From Cannabis sativa (taxonomy: Eukaryota; Streptophyta; Magnoliopsida; Rosales; Cannabaceae), in the NCBI RefSeq assembly GCF_029168945.1, contig NC_083604.1:44139686-44203685 (forward strand): a stretch of DNA of 64,000 bases, written 5' to 3'. This document shows positions 48,660-60,231 of this stretch, one piece after another. The position numbers and the translations under genes were made by a program. Within the stretch, counting starts at the first letter, position 1. Every line of letters starts with the position of its first letter. Below the pieces are notes generated by a model. The model had not been told where the DNA came from. It did not search any database and saw nothing but the letters and a program-made list of their open reading frames with translations.

Positions 48660-50580
48660 GTCATCATAGACACTACCACATTTTCTTAATCTATGGCATT
48701 TGTATCTTGTTCATAGTGGATTTGACAAGATCAATCTCTGCAAAGAGTTAATATGCCTATATCCACTGAAAGTAGTTCATCTCATTCGCAGATGAATGTA
48801 CATTCATGGGTGGATATGAGTTTTTCGTTGTATTCTTAAAACGATAACTCTAGATTATACCTTATGCAAAGAAATTTGAAATGTTTGAAAAATTTCATTA
48901 ATTTCTAGCAATGGTTAAACACCATTAAGGTAAGTGGTTAAAGATCTTGCGAACTGATAGGGGTGGAGAAATAGTTAGTAGATATGCAGTTCAAAGATCA
49001 TTAAATTGATTTTTGAATTATATCCAAACTTACCTCCCCAGAAATTTCGGGTTGCATGTTGATGATTAGTTACTAGTCGTTGCCTAAATCCTTCTATGGT
49101 AATACAATTTCAGAATGATGTAATGGTTTTATACTTAATGTAAATCATTACTAGATTCATGGATGACCTAATCAAAATCTTAAGAAAAGCTAGAACTGTT
49201 AACCATGGTTTCTTAGCTATTCTAAGTGATTAGGGGGTGGACCATCCCATTGTCAATAGATAAGAAAGTGTTTGTTCAAACATATACTACTTTTCTAAGA
49301 AAATGACTAAGTCCGGAAAAACAAGTAGCAAATAAAGGAGATACTTAATTCTTGATTCCAAAAGTGTTCTATCATCTTATATGACATATGATGATCCCAC
49401 TGCCTCTGTTGTCTTGTCACAACCGAAGAGATCAATACCATTTAGTTTTCTTAGACATAATTCACGGTACCTTGTCGTAGTGGGAGAGTTTCTAGGAACT
49501 CACCTTCTTATGACTTGGGAGACACTAGTGATTAAAATCCATTGTGAGTTTAAACAAGTAATGGATTGTCAAGATAAGAAACTAAGAAGAAAGCCAATAG
49601 AACTATGGTTTAATCCATTCACATGGAGTAACCTAAAGTTTTCTATTACAAGGACATAAAAGGAAATTTTCGTTTATAAGTCCATTCAATGGACTTAACA
49701 AAACTTCCTGTTCCTAGTATTATAGGTTTGAGTTTATCTAAACCTATGGCTTGTGGTATACCTGGTAATTACTTACTCTAATGCAAGCAACTTACTTTAG
49801 TAAGATGCTGAAGCATTTTCTTTCTAAGGGCAATCTATAGAAGCTTCACAACTTCTTAGGCATAGATTTTATTTATCTAAGGAAAAGTCTCAACTATTCC
49901 GTAAAAGATAAAGCCATGGAAAAATTTCTTATATCAACGAGTGAGAGGTCTTAGATATGCTTTTGTATGCCTTAGACCGGACACCTCGTTGAGTGGGAGT
50001 AATGAGTAGGTATCAGATTAATCCAGGAGAAGAACATTGGAAGACAATCAAGTAAATCTTAAGATAAAGAAGAGGAACTATATGTTAGTCTATAAGGGTG
50101 TGTTTAAAACTCTTAGACTACACCATATCGTATTTCGAAATTTGCCTATGTGCTAGTAAATCTTTACGATAAGATGGTGGTTACTCAGGGGTGGAATAGT
50201 GATTTTGGAGAAGTGTAAAAACCTATGCGAAGTCTCTAGGTCTACCGAGAAAGGGACCGAATGTTAAAGGCCGGGGAAAGTTACTTATTCGATCCTAAGG
50301 AAAGTTCTATACATCTTTGGCACCATTCCAAATTGCCTTAAACTACTAGTGTTAATTTCCTGATTAACCAAAAGTAGTTGCCAAAGGTATAGAATCCAGT
50401 ATCCCAAGAGAGTAAACATATAGAGAGGAATTTCACATTATCAATGATTTTGTGATTAAAGGAAGAGTAATGGTGGAGAAAAGGTTGTGGTTAATTCAAC
50501 CTTTCAGATCCTATTACGAGGAGTTTACTACTACTACACTTGATTTGTATATCAAGGTGTTGAGATTATTTGAAACGCAC
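48660..50580 (+). pseudogene. Ruined Copia pol (integrase to RNase H)
   Basis: Only islands of similarity to the minus-strand Copia element remain, in several frames: a WHLYLVHSGFDKIN-like island near 48693 (pre-integrase), GGYEFF near 48808, KILRTDRGGE near 48941 (integrase second Asp region), a linker frame 49381-49659 with TASVVLSQP, and a SRYQINPGEEHWKTIK-like island near 50005-50060 (end of RT). Stops and indels are everywhere between them. No functional product is possible. Confidence 0.8.
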
Positions 50581-50599
50581 TTTTTGTTTTATATTAGTG

Positions 50600-50611
50600 C
50601 AAGTGGGAGTT
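50600..50611 (+). other. Copia polypurine tract
   Basis: CAAGTGGGAGTT directly before the 3' LTR; intact despite the ruined coding region. Confidence 0.88.
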
Positions 50612-52494
50612 TGTTGGGTTTTATGCCCTAAATAAAACTCATTTCAATATAATCAGATTTACTTATTAATATAGATCGAAATAACATTTAATGTTGCATG
50701 GTTCACATGATTTATTTCATGATTATATGTACATAATGTATAAATTCATCTGAAATCCTTTTCACATACTTGATCCTGTTTATTGTGTCGTCAACACATT
50801 GGAAAGTAAACATGACTATGTTAATAAAGTTTCCTAGATTTATCAGACACAGGGTTTTACTGATATGATAATCTACAACAAGAGTTTACTTGTATTTGGA
50901 GAAATACTATGTTCTTTCCAGAACATTGGTTAAAGTAAAGCTCGGAGTTGGATGCATGGAGTATGCATCGGAAGGGACCGATATTGAACTTTGACTTAGA
51001 TTTATTAAACTTACCGTAATATCTATTCAAGTCAATATCGCCTAGTTGATCCTAGATCAAATGATCTTAATCCTGATATGATTAGGCTCAATCTTGAAAG
51101 GCTATTCGTGTTCTTTGATTTGTTAGTTAAGCCTACTTTTAGGTCAGGGTGATACGTACATTTTGGGAACACGGTAGTGCAATTGAGTGGGAGCGCTAGC
51201 ATAAACATGGAATCTATAGCTTCTATCTGGCAAATAGTAAGCAAAGGATGATCTCCTTCGAGCTTGACCAAACGAACATAAATGGTGGAGTACTCATTTC
51301 ACATTAGCTGAAATATCATTTATACGGGGTCAAGTGTTTTAAGGAATAAATACATTGTAGGGTGTAACGGTAATTTAATCCCTTTACGGTGTAGATCATT
51401 CATATAGAGGATCATTGATCACATTAGGATTATAACAATGGATAACTAATGATGTGTCTATATGGTGGAACATATAGAGCATTCTATATACTGAGAGTGC
51501 AATTCTAAGTTCTATGCGTGGATTCGACGAAGAATTAATAAGTTAGTGAATTTTAGTGCTAAATTCTTGATCTACTTATTGGAAGCTCGGTTATATAGAC
51601 CCATGGTCCCCCCACTAGTTGAGATAATATTGCTTGTAAGACTCATGTAATTGGTTTTGATTAATCAATTATAATTCACAAATTAGACTATGTCTATTTG
51701 TGAAATTTTCACTAAGTAAGGGCGAAATTGTAAAGAAAGAGTTTATAGGGGCATATTTGTTAATTATGATACTTTGTATGGTTCAATTAATAAATATGAT
51801 AAATGACAATATTATTTAATAATTATTTATAGTTATTAAATAGTTAGAATTGGCATTTAAATGATTGAATTAGGAAATTGGCATTTTTGAGAAAATCAGA
51901 TACAAAAGGTGTTAAAATTGCAAAATTGCAAAGCCCAAGGCCCAATCCATTAAGTGTATGGTCGGCCACCTTTGTAGCTTTTTTAAATGATTTTTTCATT
52001 ATTTTAATGCCATATAATTCAAATCAAACCCTAGAGGAATGCTATAAATAGATAGTGAAGGCTTCAGGAAAATAACACACTTTCTGAATCAGAAAAACCT
52101 GAGCCTCCACTCTCTTCTCTAGCCGCCACTCTCTCTCTCTTTTCTTCCTCAATATTTCGAACCTCTCTTAGTGATTAGAGTAGTGCCCACACACATCAAG
52201 TGATACCTCAATCATAGTGAGGAAGATCGTGAAGAAAGATCATCAGCAAAGGAGATTCAGCATCAAAGATTCAGAGAAAGAGATCCAGGTTCAGATATTG
52301 ATAATGCTCTGCTACAGAAAGGAATCAAGGGCTAGATATCTGAACGGAAGGAGTCATTATATTCCGCTGCACCCAATGTAAGGTTTCTTAAACTTTATAT
52401 GTGTTTAATTTATCGTTTTAGAAAGTTCATATTTAGGATGTTAATAAACATACTTGTGAGTAGATCTAAGATCCTGGTAAAATAAATTCCAACA
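50612..52494 (+). repeat. Copia 3' LTR
   Basis: 1883 bp, nearly identical to 42388-44271; differences noticed include a 2-base loss near 50677 and single changes near 50822, 51388 and 51525. Confidence 0.95.
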
Positions 52495-53105
52495 CTTTTG
52501 CCGTGGTAGAAGTTGGAAAATAATAAGAAAAAAAATAACCAAGTAGTTAGATACTCATACTAAAGAAGATAGTAGGGACACGTGAGAGGTCCCCACCGGA
52601 CCAAACATCCCAAAATCAAAGTCTCAAAGAGTATAAATTCTAGACAATCAAATTGGAAACACAAAAAGCCAATCAAAAGGAAAAACAAAGTATCATCTGG
52701 AATCATATGGGTCCTAGACAGAGGAAACAAATGTAGCCATCCCTATTCCAAAAAACTAGGCTATTTTTAATCAGAAATAAAAAAGGATAGAAGATCTTTT
52801 CAGTGTGGTGAAAGTGCAAGGATAATAAAGTGCCCTCACCCGCATAAAATTCAAAAAATATAAAGGATTGGCCAAACATCTCGAGAAATGGTTCGGTGTA
52901 TCTCAATAGCATAATGATCAAGTCGCTACCTGAGAATTAAGGTAGTGAGACACACCCGCCATTTCGAAAATTTAGTCAATCCTCGCAAAGTATAAGTCGC
53001 ACATATACAACTAACTGTGTACCTTAAGAAATGGCTGGGGGTGAACCAGTATCCCAATGGGCATGCATTCCTCACATGACCATTGAGTTAATAAGACACC
53101 CCCAC
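52495..53105. other. Intergenic filler
   Basis: No coding frame of interest. It was continuous with 41118-42387 before the Copia insertion. It ends at CCCAC, the possible target duplication of the next LTR. Confidence 0.45.
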
Positions 53106-54669
53106 TGTTGGAATATTTATTTTACCAGGATCTTAGATCTACTCACAAGTATGTTGTTTAAACATCCTAAATATGAACTTTCTAAAACGATAAATTAAAC
53201 ACATATAAAGTTAAGAAAACCTTACATTGATGCAGCGGAATTAATGTCTCCTTCCACTCAGATCTCTAACCCTTGAATCCTTTCTGTAGCAGAGTATAAT
53301 CAAGATCTGAGCCCGAATGTCCTTCTTCTTCAAGTTTGATCCTTCACAGTCTTCCAATCTATGATTGAGTTACTGCTTGTTGTGTGTGGGCACTTACTCT
53401 TTCACTAGGGTCACGAAATTGATGAAGGGAAAAGAGAGGGATGATTTCGGCCAGGTATAGAAGTGGGGAAGGCTCAGTTTTTCTGAAGAGAGAAATTTCT
53501 GTCAGAAGATGATATGAAACTTATGATTTGACTGAGCCATCACTTTCTATTTATAGGCAACTACTAGGTTTACGTTAGGAATTATTTGGCATTAAAATAA
53601 TGAAAATATCAATTTGAAAAACCTATTTAAGTGGTCGGCCATGGTGTGTTAATGGGCCTCACTTGATTTTGCAGTTTTATCAAATTTTATCTCTATTTTC
53701 TCAAAAATGTCAATTTTCCAATTCTAACCTTTTAAATGCCAAAACTAATTATTTAATAACTAAAATACATTATTAAATAATATTGTCATTTATTTTAATT
53801 ATTAATTAGACATATAAAGTCTATTAATAAATAAATAAACCTAGAAACTCTTTTCTTTACAATTTCACCCCTGCTTAGTGAAAATTCATAAAATTAGACA
53901 TAGTCTAACTTTAGAATTATAATTGATCAATCACGAATCAATTAATGAGTCTTACAAGCAGAATGTTCTCAACTAGAATGGGGACCATGGATCTATATGC
54001 TGAGCTTCCAATAAGTGAACCAAATTTACCAAGTAAATTCCTACTTATTAATTCTTCGTTGAATCCACTCTTAGAACTTAGAATTGCACTCTCAGACTTA
54101 TATAGAGCATATTGTATGTTCCACGATATCAATATACTATCTCATTTAACCATTGTTATAATCTTATTGTGATTTAAAGATCCTCTATATAGATGATCTA
54201 CATCGAGATGGGATTTCTTTACCGTTCTCACCCCTCAATGTATTTTGCCCCTTAAAACACTTAGCTACCTGTAAATGGTGTTTAGTGATCTAATAATTAG
54301 TCAGTTAAACAAGAGCTCATCCATTTACTTCTATTTGCTAAGCTCGAAGGGAATCATCACTTGACTTCTATACACTAGTAGAAGTTATAGATTCCGTATT
54401 TATGTTCAGCACTCCCACTCAATCGTACTATCATGTTCCCAAAATATACGTATCACCCTGACCCAAAAGTAGGCTTAACTAATAAATCAAAGAACATGAA
54501 TATCACTCCTGAGTTGAGCCTAAGCATATCAGGATTTAGATTCTTTTAATCTTAAGATCAACTACTGATATTGACTTGGAAAGATATGTATCACGGTAAG
54601 TTTGTAATATCTTAACTTAGTTGCAATATCGGTCCAGTCCAATGTATACTCCATACATTCGAAACTAGT
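53106..54669 (-). mobile_element. Diverged Copia LTR, interrupted by the Gypsy array
   Basis: Starts TGTTGGAATATT and aligns in reverse to the other Copia LTRs (the TATA word at 53547-53556 and the strongly conserved middle are present), but with many differences, so it is older. It stops at 54669, about 300 bp short of full length, exactly where TGTAATGACC begins. The missing end should lie beyond the Gypsy array, outside the window. Confidence 0.88.
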
Positions 54670-55654
54670 TGTAATGACCGCTCTAGTAATTTGGATTAGT
54701 AAGGGCAATTAGCACTAATTTTTATTATTTTATTATTATTTGTGAATTAATTTATTTGTGGACCCCAATATTTAGAAATAAATATTAGAGTTATAATTTC
54801 TCAATTCCGGAGATTTTATTAAACTCTAGGGGTATTATCTAGCTTATATGTGTAATATGTTATTTTTGTAATTTTTGTTCGGCGACAACGGAAAATGCGA
54901 TGGATGGCTAGATTGATCACATGGGTAAGTTTAGAACCTTATTTCATAGTGGGAAATATTTTAGAGAAAATATTTTATCGGGATTGAGCGGGGTTATGGA
55001 AATTGACCATTTTACCCCTAGCTTTAAAATACCTAAGTTGTAATCTTAAGGGCTTTTTAGTCATTAGTAAATTGGTTAAATGAGGGTTAGGTGGCAGCCT
55101 TGGGTGATGACACCTATTTTATTTTAATATAATTGAATGAAAAGGGGTTTTATTTTAAAAAAAAAAAGAAATTAAAATTAGAGGAAATCAATTTCTCCTT
55201 TCTCTCTCTTGGGGTTCGGCTCTCACAAACCAGAAGGAAAACTCAATTTTTCTTCATAATTTTCTGTATTTTCAACCAAAGATTCAAGGAAAAATAACTA
55301 AGGTAACCCTAGCTCCTTTCTTTTTCAAGTTCATGAAGTTGTATTTTGGTTTCAAGAAATGATTTTGGGTTATAGGGGCTGTTAGGGTTTGAGGTTTGCT
55401 TAGTTCGAATTTTAGGGTTTGTTTGGCTTAAGTTTGGTTCTTGGTAGCTGGTTTAGAGATTGGTTGTTAGTTTTGTGTAATTTTAAGCTTTGAGTTCAGA
55501 GCTTTGAACTTTAATGGCAAGTAAAGATTTGGTGTGTTTTTCTGTGAAATACTGGCTGGGTTTTATTGTTTATGCATTGTTTAGGAGCTCTGGAAAGTTT
55601 GGTATCATTTGGTGGAATATTGAGCAATGGAGGAGGTGTTTTGGGAATACTGGT

Positions 55655-55705
55655 GCAAACCGGCTAGCCGGTTTGCAATGCCACAAAAACTGGCTAGCCA
55701 GTTTT
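55655..55705. repeat. Paired palindromes in Gypsy LTR 1
   Basis: 55655-55676 is a perfect 22-bp palindrome centred on CCGGCTAGCCGG; 55686-55705 is a perfect 20-bp palindrome centred on CTGGCTAGCCAG. Confidence 0.93.
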
Positions 55706-56039
55706 GGCAGGATTCTCGAACACTTCGTTCTCTCAATTTTTGTCCATTTCAGTGCCTCGGTTGGGTGTTTCCCCATTTCCAGAGTTAGAATAACCCCTTT
55801 AGAGTATAGCAGAACCTAGGGTTTTGGTTTTGGTTTCACCGGGATTAGGGTTTTAATCATGTGGCTTACCCGGTTTCAATATGTGATTAGGGCATCCATC
55901 TAGCACGAGAATTCCGTTCAGGTCGGCCAACACACTTGAATTCGGAAAACAGGTAAGAACTGTGTATAATGTATGATGTGATTATCTGAATGTATGCATG
56001 TGTTAATATGTATACATGCTTATTTGTTGTGATTCATAC

Positions 56040-56230
56040 ACTACCAACACTTGTACGGTTGCGGTACGGAGTGCATTGGTAAGGTGTATGATGTTTAGAA
56101 GTACGTCACGGTGTTACCAGCACTTGTACGGGAAGGTACAAGGTGTTTGTGGTACAACACTTGATAGTACGCAAGGTGCGGTCATACCTTACCTACACTA
56201 GTACGAAGATATACTGAGTGCATGTGGTAC
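56040..56230. repeat. Tandem hairpin-like units in Gypsy LTR 1
   Basis: Three degenerate units, each with TACC(A)ACACTTGTACGG followed by a GTAC word and TGCATTGGTA- or TGTGGTAC-like end, so the ends of each unit are inverted (TACCA/TGGTA). The solo LTR at 38704 has only two units (40110-40260). Confidence 0.7.
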
Positions 56231-56281
56231 ATGGTACATGGTCGTATCCTAGTTAGAAAGTTCATACTTATCTGTTAAGCT

Positions 56282-56313
56282 CTGTAAATAGGTGTATGGG
56301 CGCCTATTTACAG
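56282..56313. repeat. Conserved LTR hairpin (LTR 1)
   Basis: CTGTAAATAGG paired with CCTATTTACAG, 10-base loop TGTATGGGCG. Confidence 0.93.
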
Positions 56314-56746
56314 GTCGAAAATTATATGATATGTTATATGCATTTCTTACTGAGTCTGTTGACTCACAGTTTCTGCTTCCGTGTGTAGGTAAAGGAAAGG
56401 CGAAGGCTGAACAGGAATGAACCTGAGCTCGGGTGAGATTGTACATGTCAAGCAGCGCGACCTGGAATGTTCGGTCTCGGGACATCTGGGAGTTGTATTT
56501 TGAAAGTCGTTGTGCGACCTATAAATCTGTATATTTTGGAATGTATGCTTGAAAAGTAAATTTTATTAAGTTTAAAAAAAAACGGGATCCCGGCACTTGT
56601 AAATATTTTATTAAATTACAAAGTTTGGTATTTAATGCAAAAGTTTTAATTTGACACGTTTTTCGAGAAATTTCTTTGATTAGCAAAGATTGTACAATAA
56701 TTGAAAAAGCACTGTAGCGTGCCTTAGCATTAGGGCGTTACAATTT

Positions 56747-56758
56747 TGATATCAGAGC
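56747..56758 (+). promoter_or_regulatory. Gypsy primer-binding site, variant
   Basis: TGATATCAGAGC, four bases after LTR 1. The second copy (63681-63692) reads TGGTATCAGAGC, the standard initiator-Met tRNA complement, so this copy has a G to A change at position 3. Confidence 0.88.
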
Positions 56759-57013
56759 CGCCAGGTTTGTCTACCGAAGCTTGCTATGACATGTACAATC
56801 TTCATCAGAGAAAGCTCGGTTCACGGTTCAGTAAGCCCGTACTTGTTTAGTACTTTAATAAATGTGAATGTGAAAGCATGTTAGGAAGCATATTAGATTT
56901 TAATTAATTATATAAAAAAAAAGTGTGTTGCCTTTAAGTCTTTAAGAGCGGTGTTAATTTTGATCGCTGTCTAACCTGCCTGGCTTATGGATTCGCAGGC
57001 TAAGTCCTATTAA

Positions 57014-58250
57014 ATGGACGTCCCGCGAAATACAAGAAGTCAGGGTGATATGGTTGAGACCGGAGGCGGTCAGAGGAATCCCCAAAATCCTCGCGGTCGC
57101 GGCCGTGGCCGTGGCAGAGCTCAGGGTGGTCGCCCTGTAAATCCACCTCAAGCTCCTCCTGATTGGGAGCAAAGATTCGCTGAGATGCAAGATAGAATTC
57201 GCCAGCAAGATGAAGAGATCCAAAGGTTAAGGCAGCAGGGTCCTCCTGCCGTGCCTCCTCAAGTGGTTCAAGCCGTTGCAGTTCCTGCGGTGCCAGCAGA
57301 ACAACCTGTTGTTGGCAACCGTATGGAGCCGTTGTATGAAAGATTCCGGAAACAGGCACCTCCAGTGTTTCTGGGAGGCCCTGATGTGATGAAGGCCGAG
57401 CAGTGGCTTTCAATGATTGAACGCATCCTTAATTTATGGGAGTGGTTGGCAATGACCGGGTAACCTGCGCCACTTTCCAGTTTCAGGAAGATGCTCTCGT
57501 GTGGTGGGAGTTGATAACCCTCACTCGGGACGTCACGCTGATGACCTGGGAAGAATTTAAGGAGTTATTTAACTCCAAGTATTACAACGAAGCAGTCCGC
57601 AGTGCAAAGCGGAAAGAGTTCACAGAGTTGGTTCAAATTGAGGGAATGTCGGTTACTGAATATACGACAAAGTTTGACCGGTTGGCCAAGTTGGCAGCGG
57701 GAATTGTGCCAACTGACTTCAGTAAGAAGGAAAAATATTTAGCGCGTTTGAGTGCAAAGATCCGGCATGATCTGGTTATTACCACTACTGAAGCAACCAC
57801 GTATGCAGATAAGGTTGAGAAGGCTTTGAGAGCCGAGGGTGCAGTGAAATTCCTTCAGGAGCCCCGGGTGACTCCGAGTGTTGGTGGAACCCCCACTGTT
57901 CCTACTCCTGTTTATGGTAGGGATGGTGGTGACTCCACCACTGAACAGAAAAGAAAAGTTGCTCCAGCTTCTGGTGGCTCGGGGCAAAGCAAGCGGTTCC
58001 GTGGGAACCAAGGCAGAGGAGGACGCCAGGGTTACTCTTATCCTGAGTGTCCAAGGTGCAAGAAACATCATCCGGGAGAATGTAACCGGAAGACATGCTT
58101 CCTGTGTGGCATGGTGGGGCATTTCAAGAAAGATTGCCCCCAGGCAAAGAAAGAGGAGCCGAAAGCTGAGGTGAAACCGGTTCCGGCTCGCGTGTTTGCC
58201 ATTACCCAAGCTGATGCTGCAGCCAGTCCTTCTGTTGTGACAGGTCAGCT
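57014..58250 (+). pseudogene. Gypsy gag
   Basis: Starts at ATG 57014 (the same start recurs at 63951). Order seen: an Arg/Gly-rich N terminus (GRGRGRGRA), a coiled segment (EEIQRLRQQG), the gag domain (EQWLSMIERILN, then FQFQEDALVWWE, WEEFKELFNSKYY, VTEYTTKFDRLAKL), a Lys/Arg-rich stretch, and zinc knuckles: a CPRCKKHHPGEC-type finger and CFLCGMVGHFKKDC. One frameshift in a T-run near 57434 separates the first 140 codons from the rest. Gag builds the virus-like particle. Confidence 0.92.
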
Positions 58251-58566
58251 TCCCGTCAACAACTTGTTATTTACAGTATTATTTGACTCGGGAGCTACAC
58301 GTTCATATGTGGCTACAAGAGTGATTAATCTTTTGGGTAGGCCTTGTGATATTTTAGAAAGAGGGTTTGGAACCCTAATGCCTAGCGGGGAATTGGTTAT
58401 CTCTAATAGGCGCATTAGGTCTATGCCAATTAGGATTGAAGATAGGGAATTGAGTACTGATCTCATAGAATTGAAACTAACTGAGTTTGATATTATACTG
58501 GGAATGGATTTCTTATCCAAGTATTCGGCCAGTATAGATTGTAGGCGTAAAATGGTGACTTTTTAG
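58251..58566 (+). pseudogene. Gypsy protease
   Basis: Same frame as gag. Active site VLFDSGATRSYVA and the second-half motif FDIILGMDFLSKY. It ends at TAG 58564-58566; the frame continues beyond this stop into RT. FDSGAT is a normal variant of the aspartic protease triad in this lineage. Confidence 0.9.
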
Positions 58567-60231
58567 CCGGAAGGTGAAGATCCATTTGTTTATGTTGGAT
58601 CGGTTCAGGGGTCTCGGATCCCGGTTATTTCTGTGCTGAGAGCTAGGGATTTACTATGCAATGGTTGTGTAGGATTTCTAGCGGTGGTATTTGACTCCAG
58701 CGGACCTGAAACATTTGGGCTTGAGGTAGTCCGGGTAGTGAAAGATTTTCTTGATGTGTTTCCCGAGGAGTTGCCGGGATTGCCGCCACAGCGAGAGATT
58801 GACTTTGTAATTGATTTGGCACCTGGAGTCGAACCTGTTTCTAAAGCTCCATATAGGATGCCTCCAGCAGAACTCAAGGAGCTTAAGTTACAACTTCAGG
58901 GGATGCTTGACATTGGGTTTATTCGACTCAGTGTGTCGCCCTGGGGAGCTCTGGTTCTTTTTGTGAAAAAGAAAGATGGTTCCCTCAGAATGTATATTGA
59001 TTATCGGGAACTAAACAAGCTAACGATTAAGAACAAGTACCCGTTGCCTAGGATCGATGATCTGTTCGATCAGCTTTAGGGAAAGACAGTGTTTTCGAAG
59101 ATTGATTTACGGTCTGGTTATCACCAACTCAGAATTCGGGAGGAGGACATACCGAAGACTGCTTTTAGAACCAGATATGGGCACTATGAGTTTCTGGTAA
59201 TGTCATTCGGATTGACTAATGCTCCTGCGGCCTTTATGGATCTTATGAATAGGGTATTCAAGGATTTCCTCGATAACTGCGTTATAGTGTTTATCGATGA
59301 CATCCTTGTATACTCTCAGTCAGAAGAGGAGCACGAGCATCATCTTCGAATGGTATTACAGCGACTTAGAGATCACAAGTTGTATGCCAAGTTCAAAAAG
59401 TGCGAATTCTGGTTGTCCGAGGTGTCCTTTCTGGGTCATATTGTTGGGAAGAATGGAATTATGGTTGATCCAAACAAGGTAGAATCAGTGAAGAATTGGC
59501 TGAGGCCCAAGTCTGTGACAGAAGTTCGAAGTTTTCTCAGATTAGCAGGGTATTATCGACGTTTCGTCGAAGGATTCTCTAAACTTTCTATGCCCCTAAC
59601 CGAGTTGACCAAGAAAAATCAGAGATTTGTGTGGTCAGATAAATGTGAAACAAGTTTTCAGGAGCTGAAGCAACGTTTGATAACAGCTCCGGTGTTAGCT
59701 TTGCCATCAGATCAAGAAAAATTTGTTGTTTATTGTGATGCATCCAGACAGGGTCTGGGATGTGTTCTGATGCAAGCTGACAGAGTTATAGCCTATGCCT
59801 CTCGTCAACTGAAAGATTATGAGCAGCGTTACCCAACTCATGATTTAGAGCTCGCTGCTGTGGTTTTTGCTTTAAAGATTTGGCGACATTATCTTTACGG
59901 TGAAAAGTGTGAGATTTATACTGATCATAAGAGTCTTAAATACTTTTTCACCCAGAAAGATCTGAATATGAGGCAGAGAAGGTGGTTGGAGTTAGTTAAG
60001 GACTACGATTGTGAAATACTGTATCACCCCGGGAAAGCCAATGTTGTGGCCGATGCTTTAAGCAGAAAGGGTCCCGGGCAAGTGTGTACTACGGTTATGA
60101 TAGCCCCTCAACTAGCCTCGGAAATGATTAGTGCAGGAATTGAGTTCGTGGTCGGGAAATTACATAATTTAACACTCCAATCTGATCTGTTGGAGAGAAT
60201 TAGAAAGGCACAACTGGAAGTCCTGAGCTAG
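58567..60231 (+). pseudogene. Gypsy reverse transcriptase and RNase H
   Basis: In frame with protease. Seen: [35 protein letters not shown], a TAG at 59077-59079, then [31 protein letters not shown], catalytic [25 protein letters not shown], then RNase H with [41 protein letters not shown] and [15 protein letters not shown]. It ends by frameshift near 60215-60229. All catalytic acids are present; two stops and one shift prevent translation. Confidence 0.94.

Larger units (their letters stand above)
42388..52494 (+). mobile_element. Non-autonomous Copia LTR retrotransposon, plus strand
   Basis: 10,107 bp. LTRs 42388-44271 and 50612-52494 differ at fewer than about ten positions; target duplications CTTTT at 42383-42387 and 52495-52499. 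Primer site and polypurine tract are intact. The interior shares leader motifs and faint gag-integrase-RT similarity with the minus-strand Copia element, but it is full of stops and indels with no long frame. Young LTRs with a ruined interior point to movement by proteins made elsewhere. Confidence 0.94.
54670..56742 (+). repeat. Gypsy LTR 1
   Basis: 2073 bp, TGTAATGACCGC to AGGGCGTTACA. Contains a palindrome pair (55655-55705), a tandem block of ACCAACACTTGTACGG-like units (56040-56230) and the conserved hairpin (56282-56313). Confidence 0.94.

Noticed and set aside
53938..54172. Overlapping open frames on both strands in the Copia LTR fragment
   Set aside because: Within LTR sequence, not conserved as frames in the other LTRs.
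56016..56201. 61-codon frame repeated at 62953-63138 in Gypsy LTRs
   Set aside because: Lies in the tandem hairpin-like units of the LTR; present twice only because the LTRs are copies.
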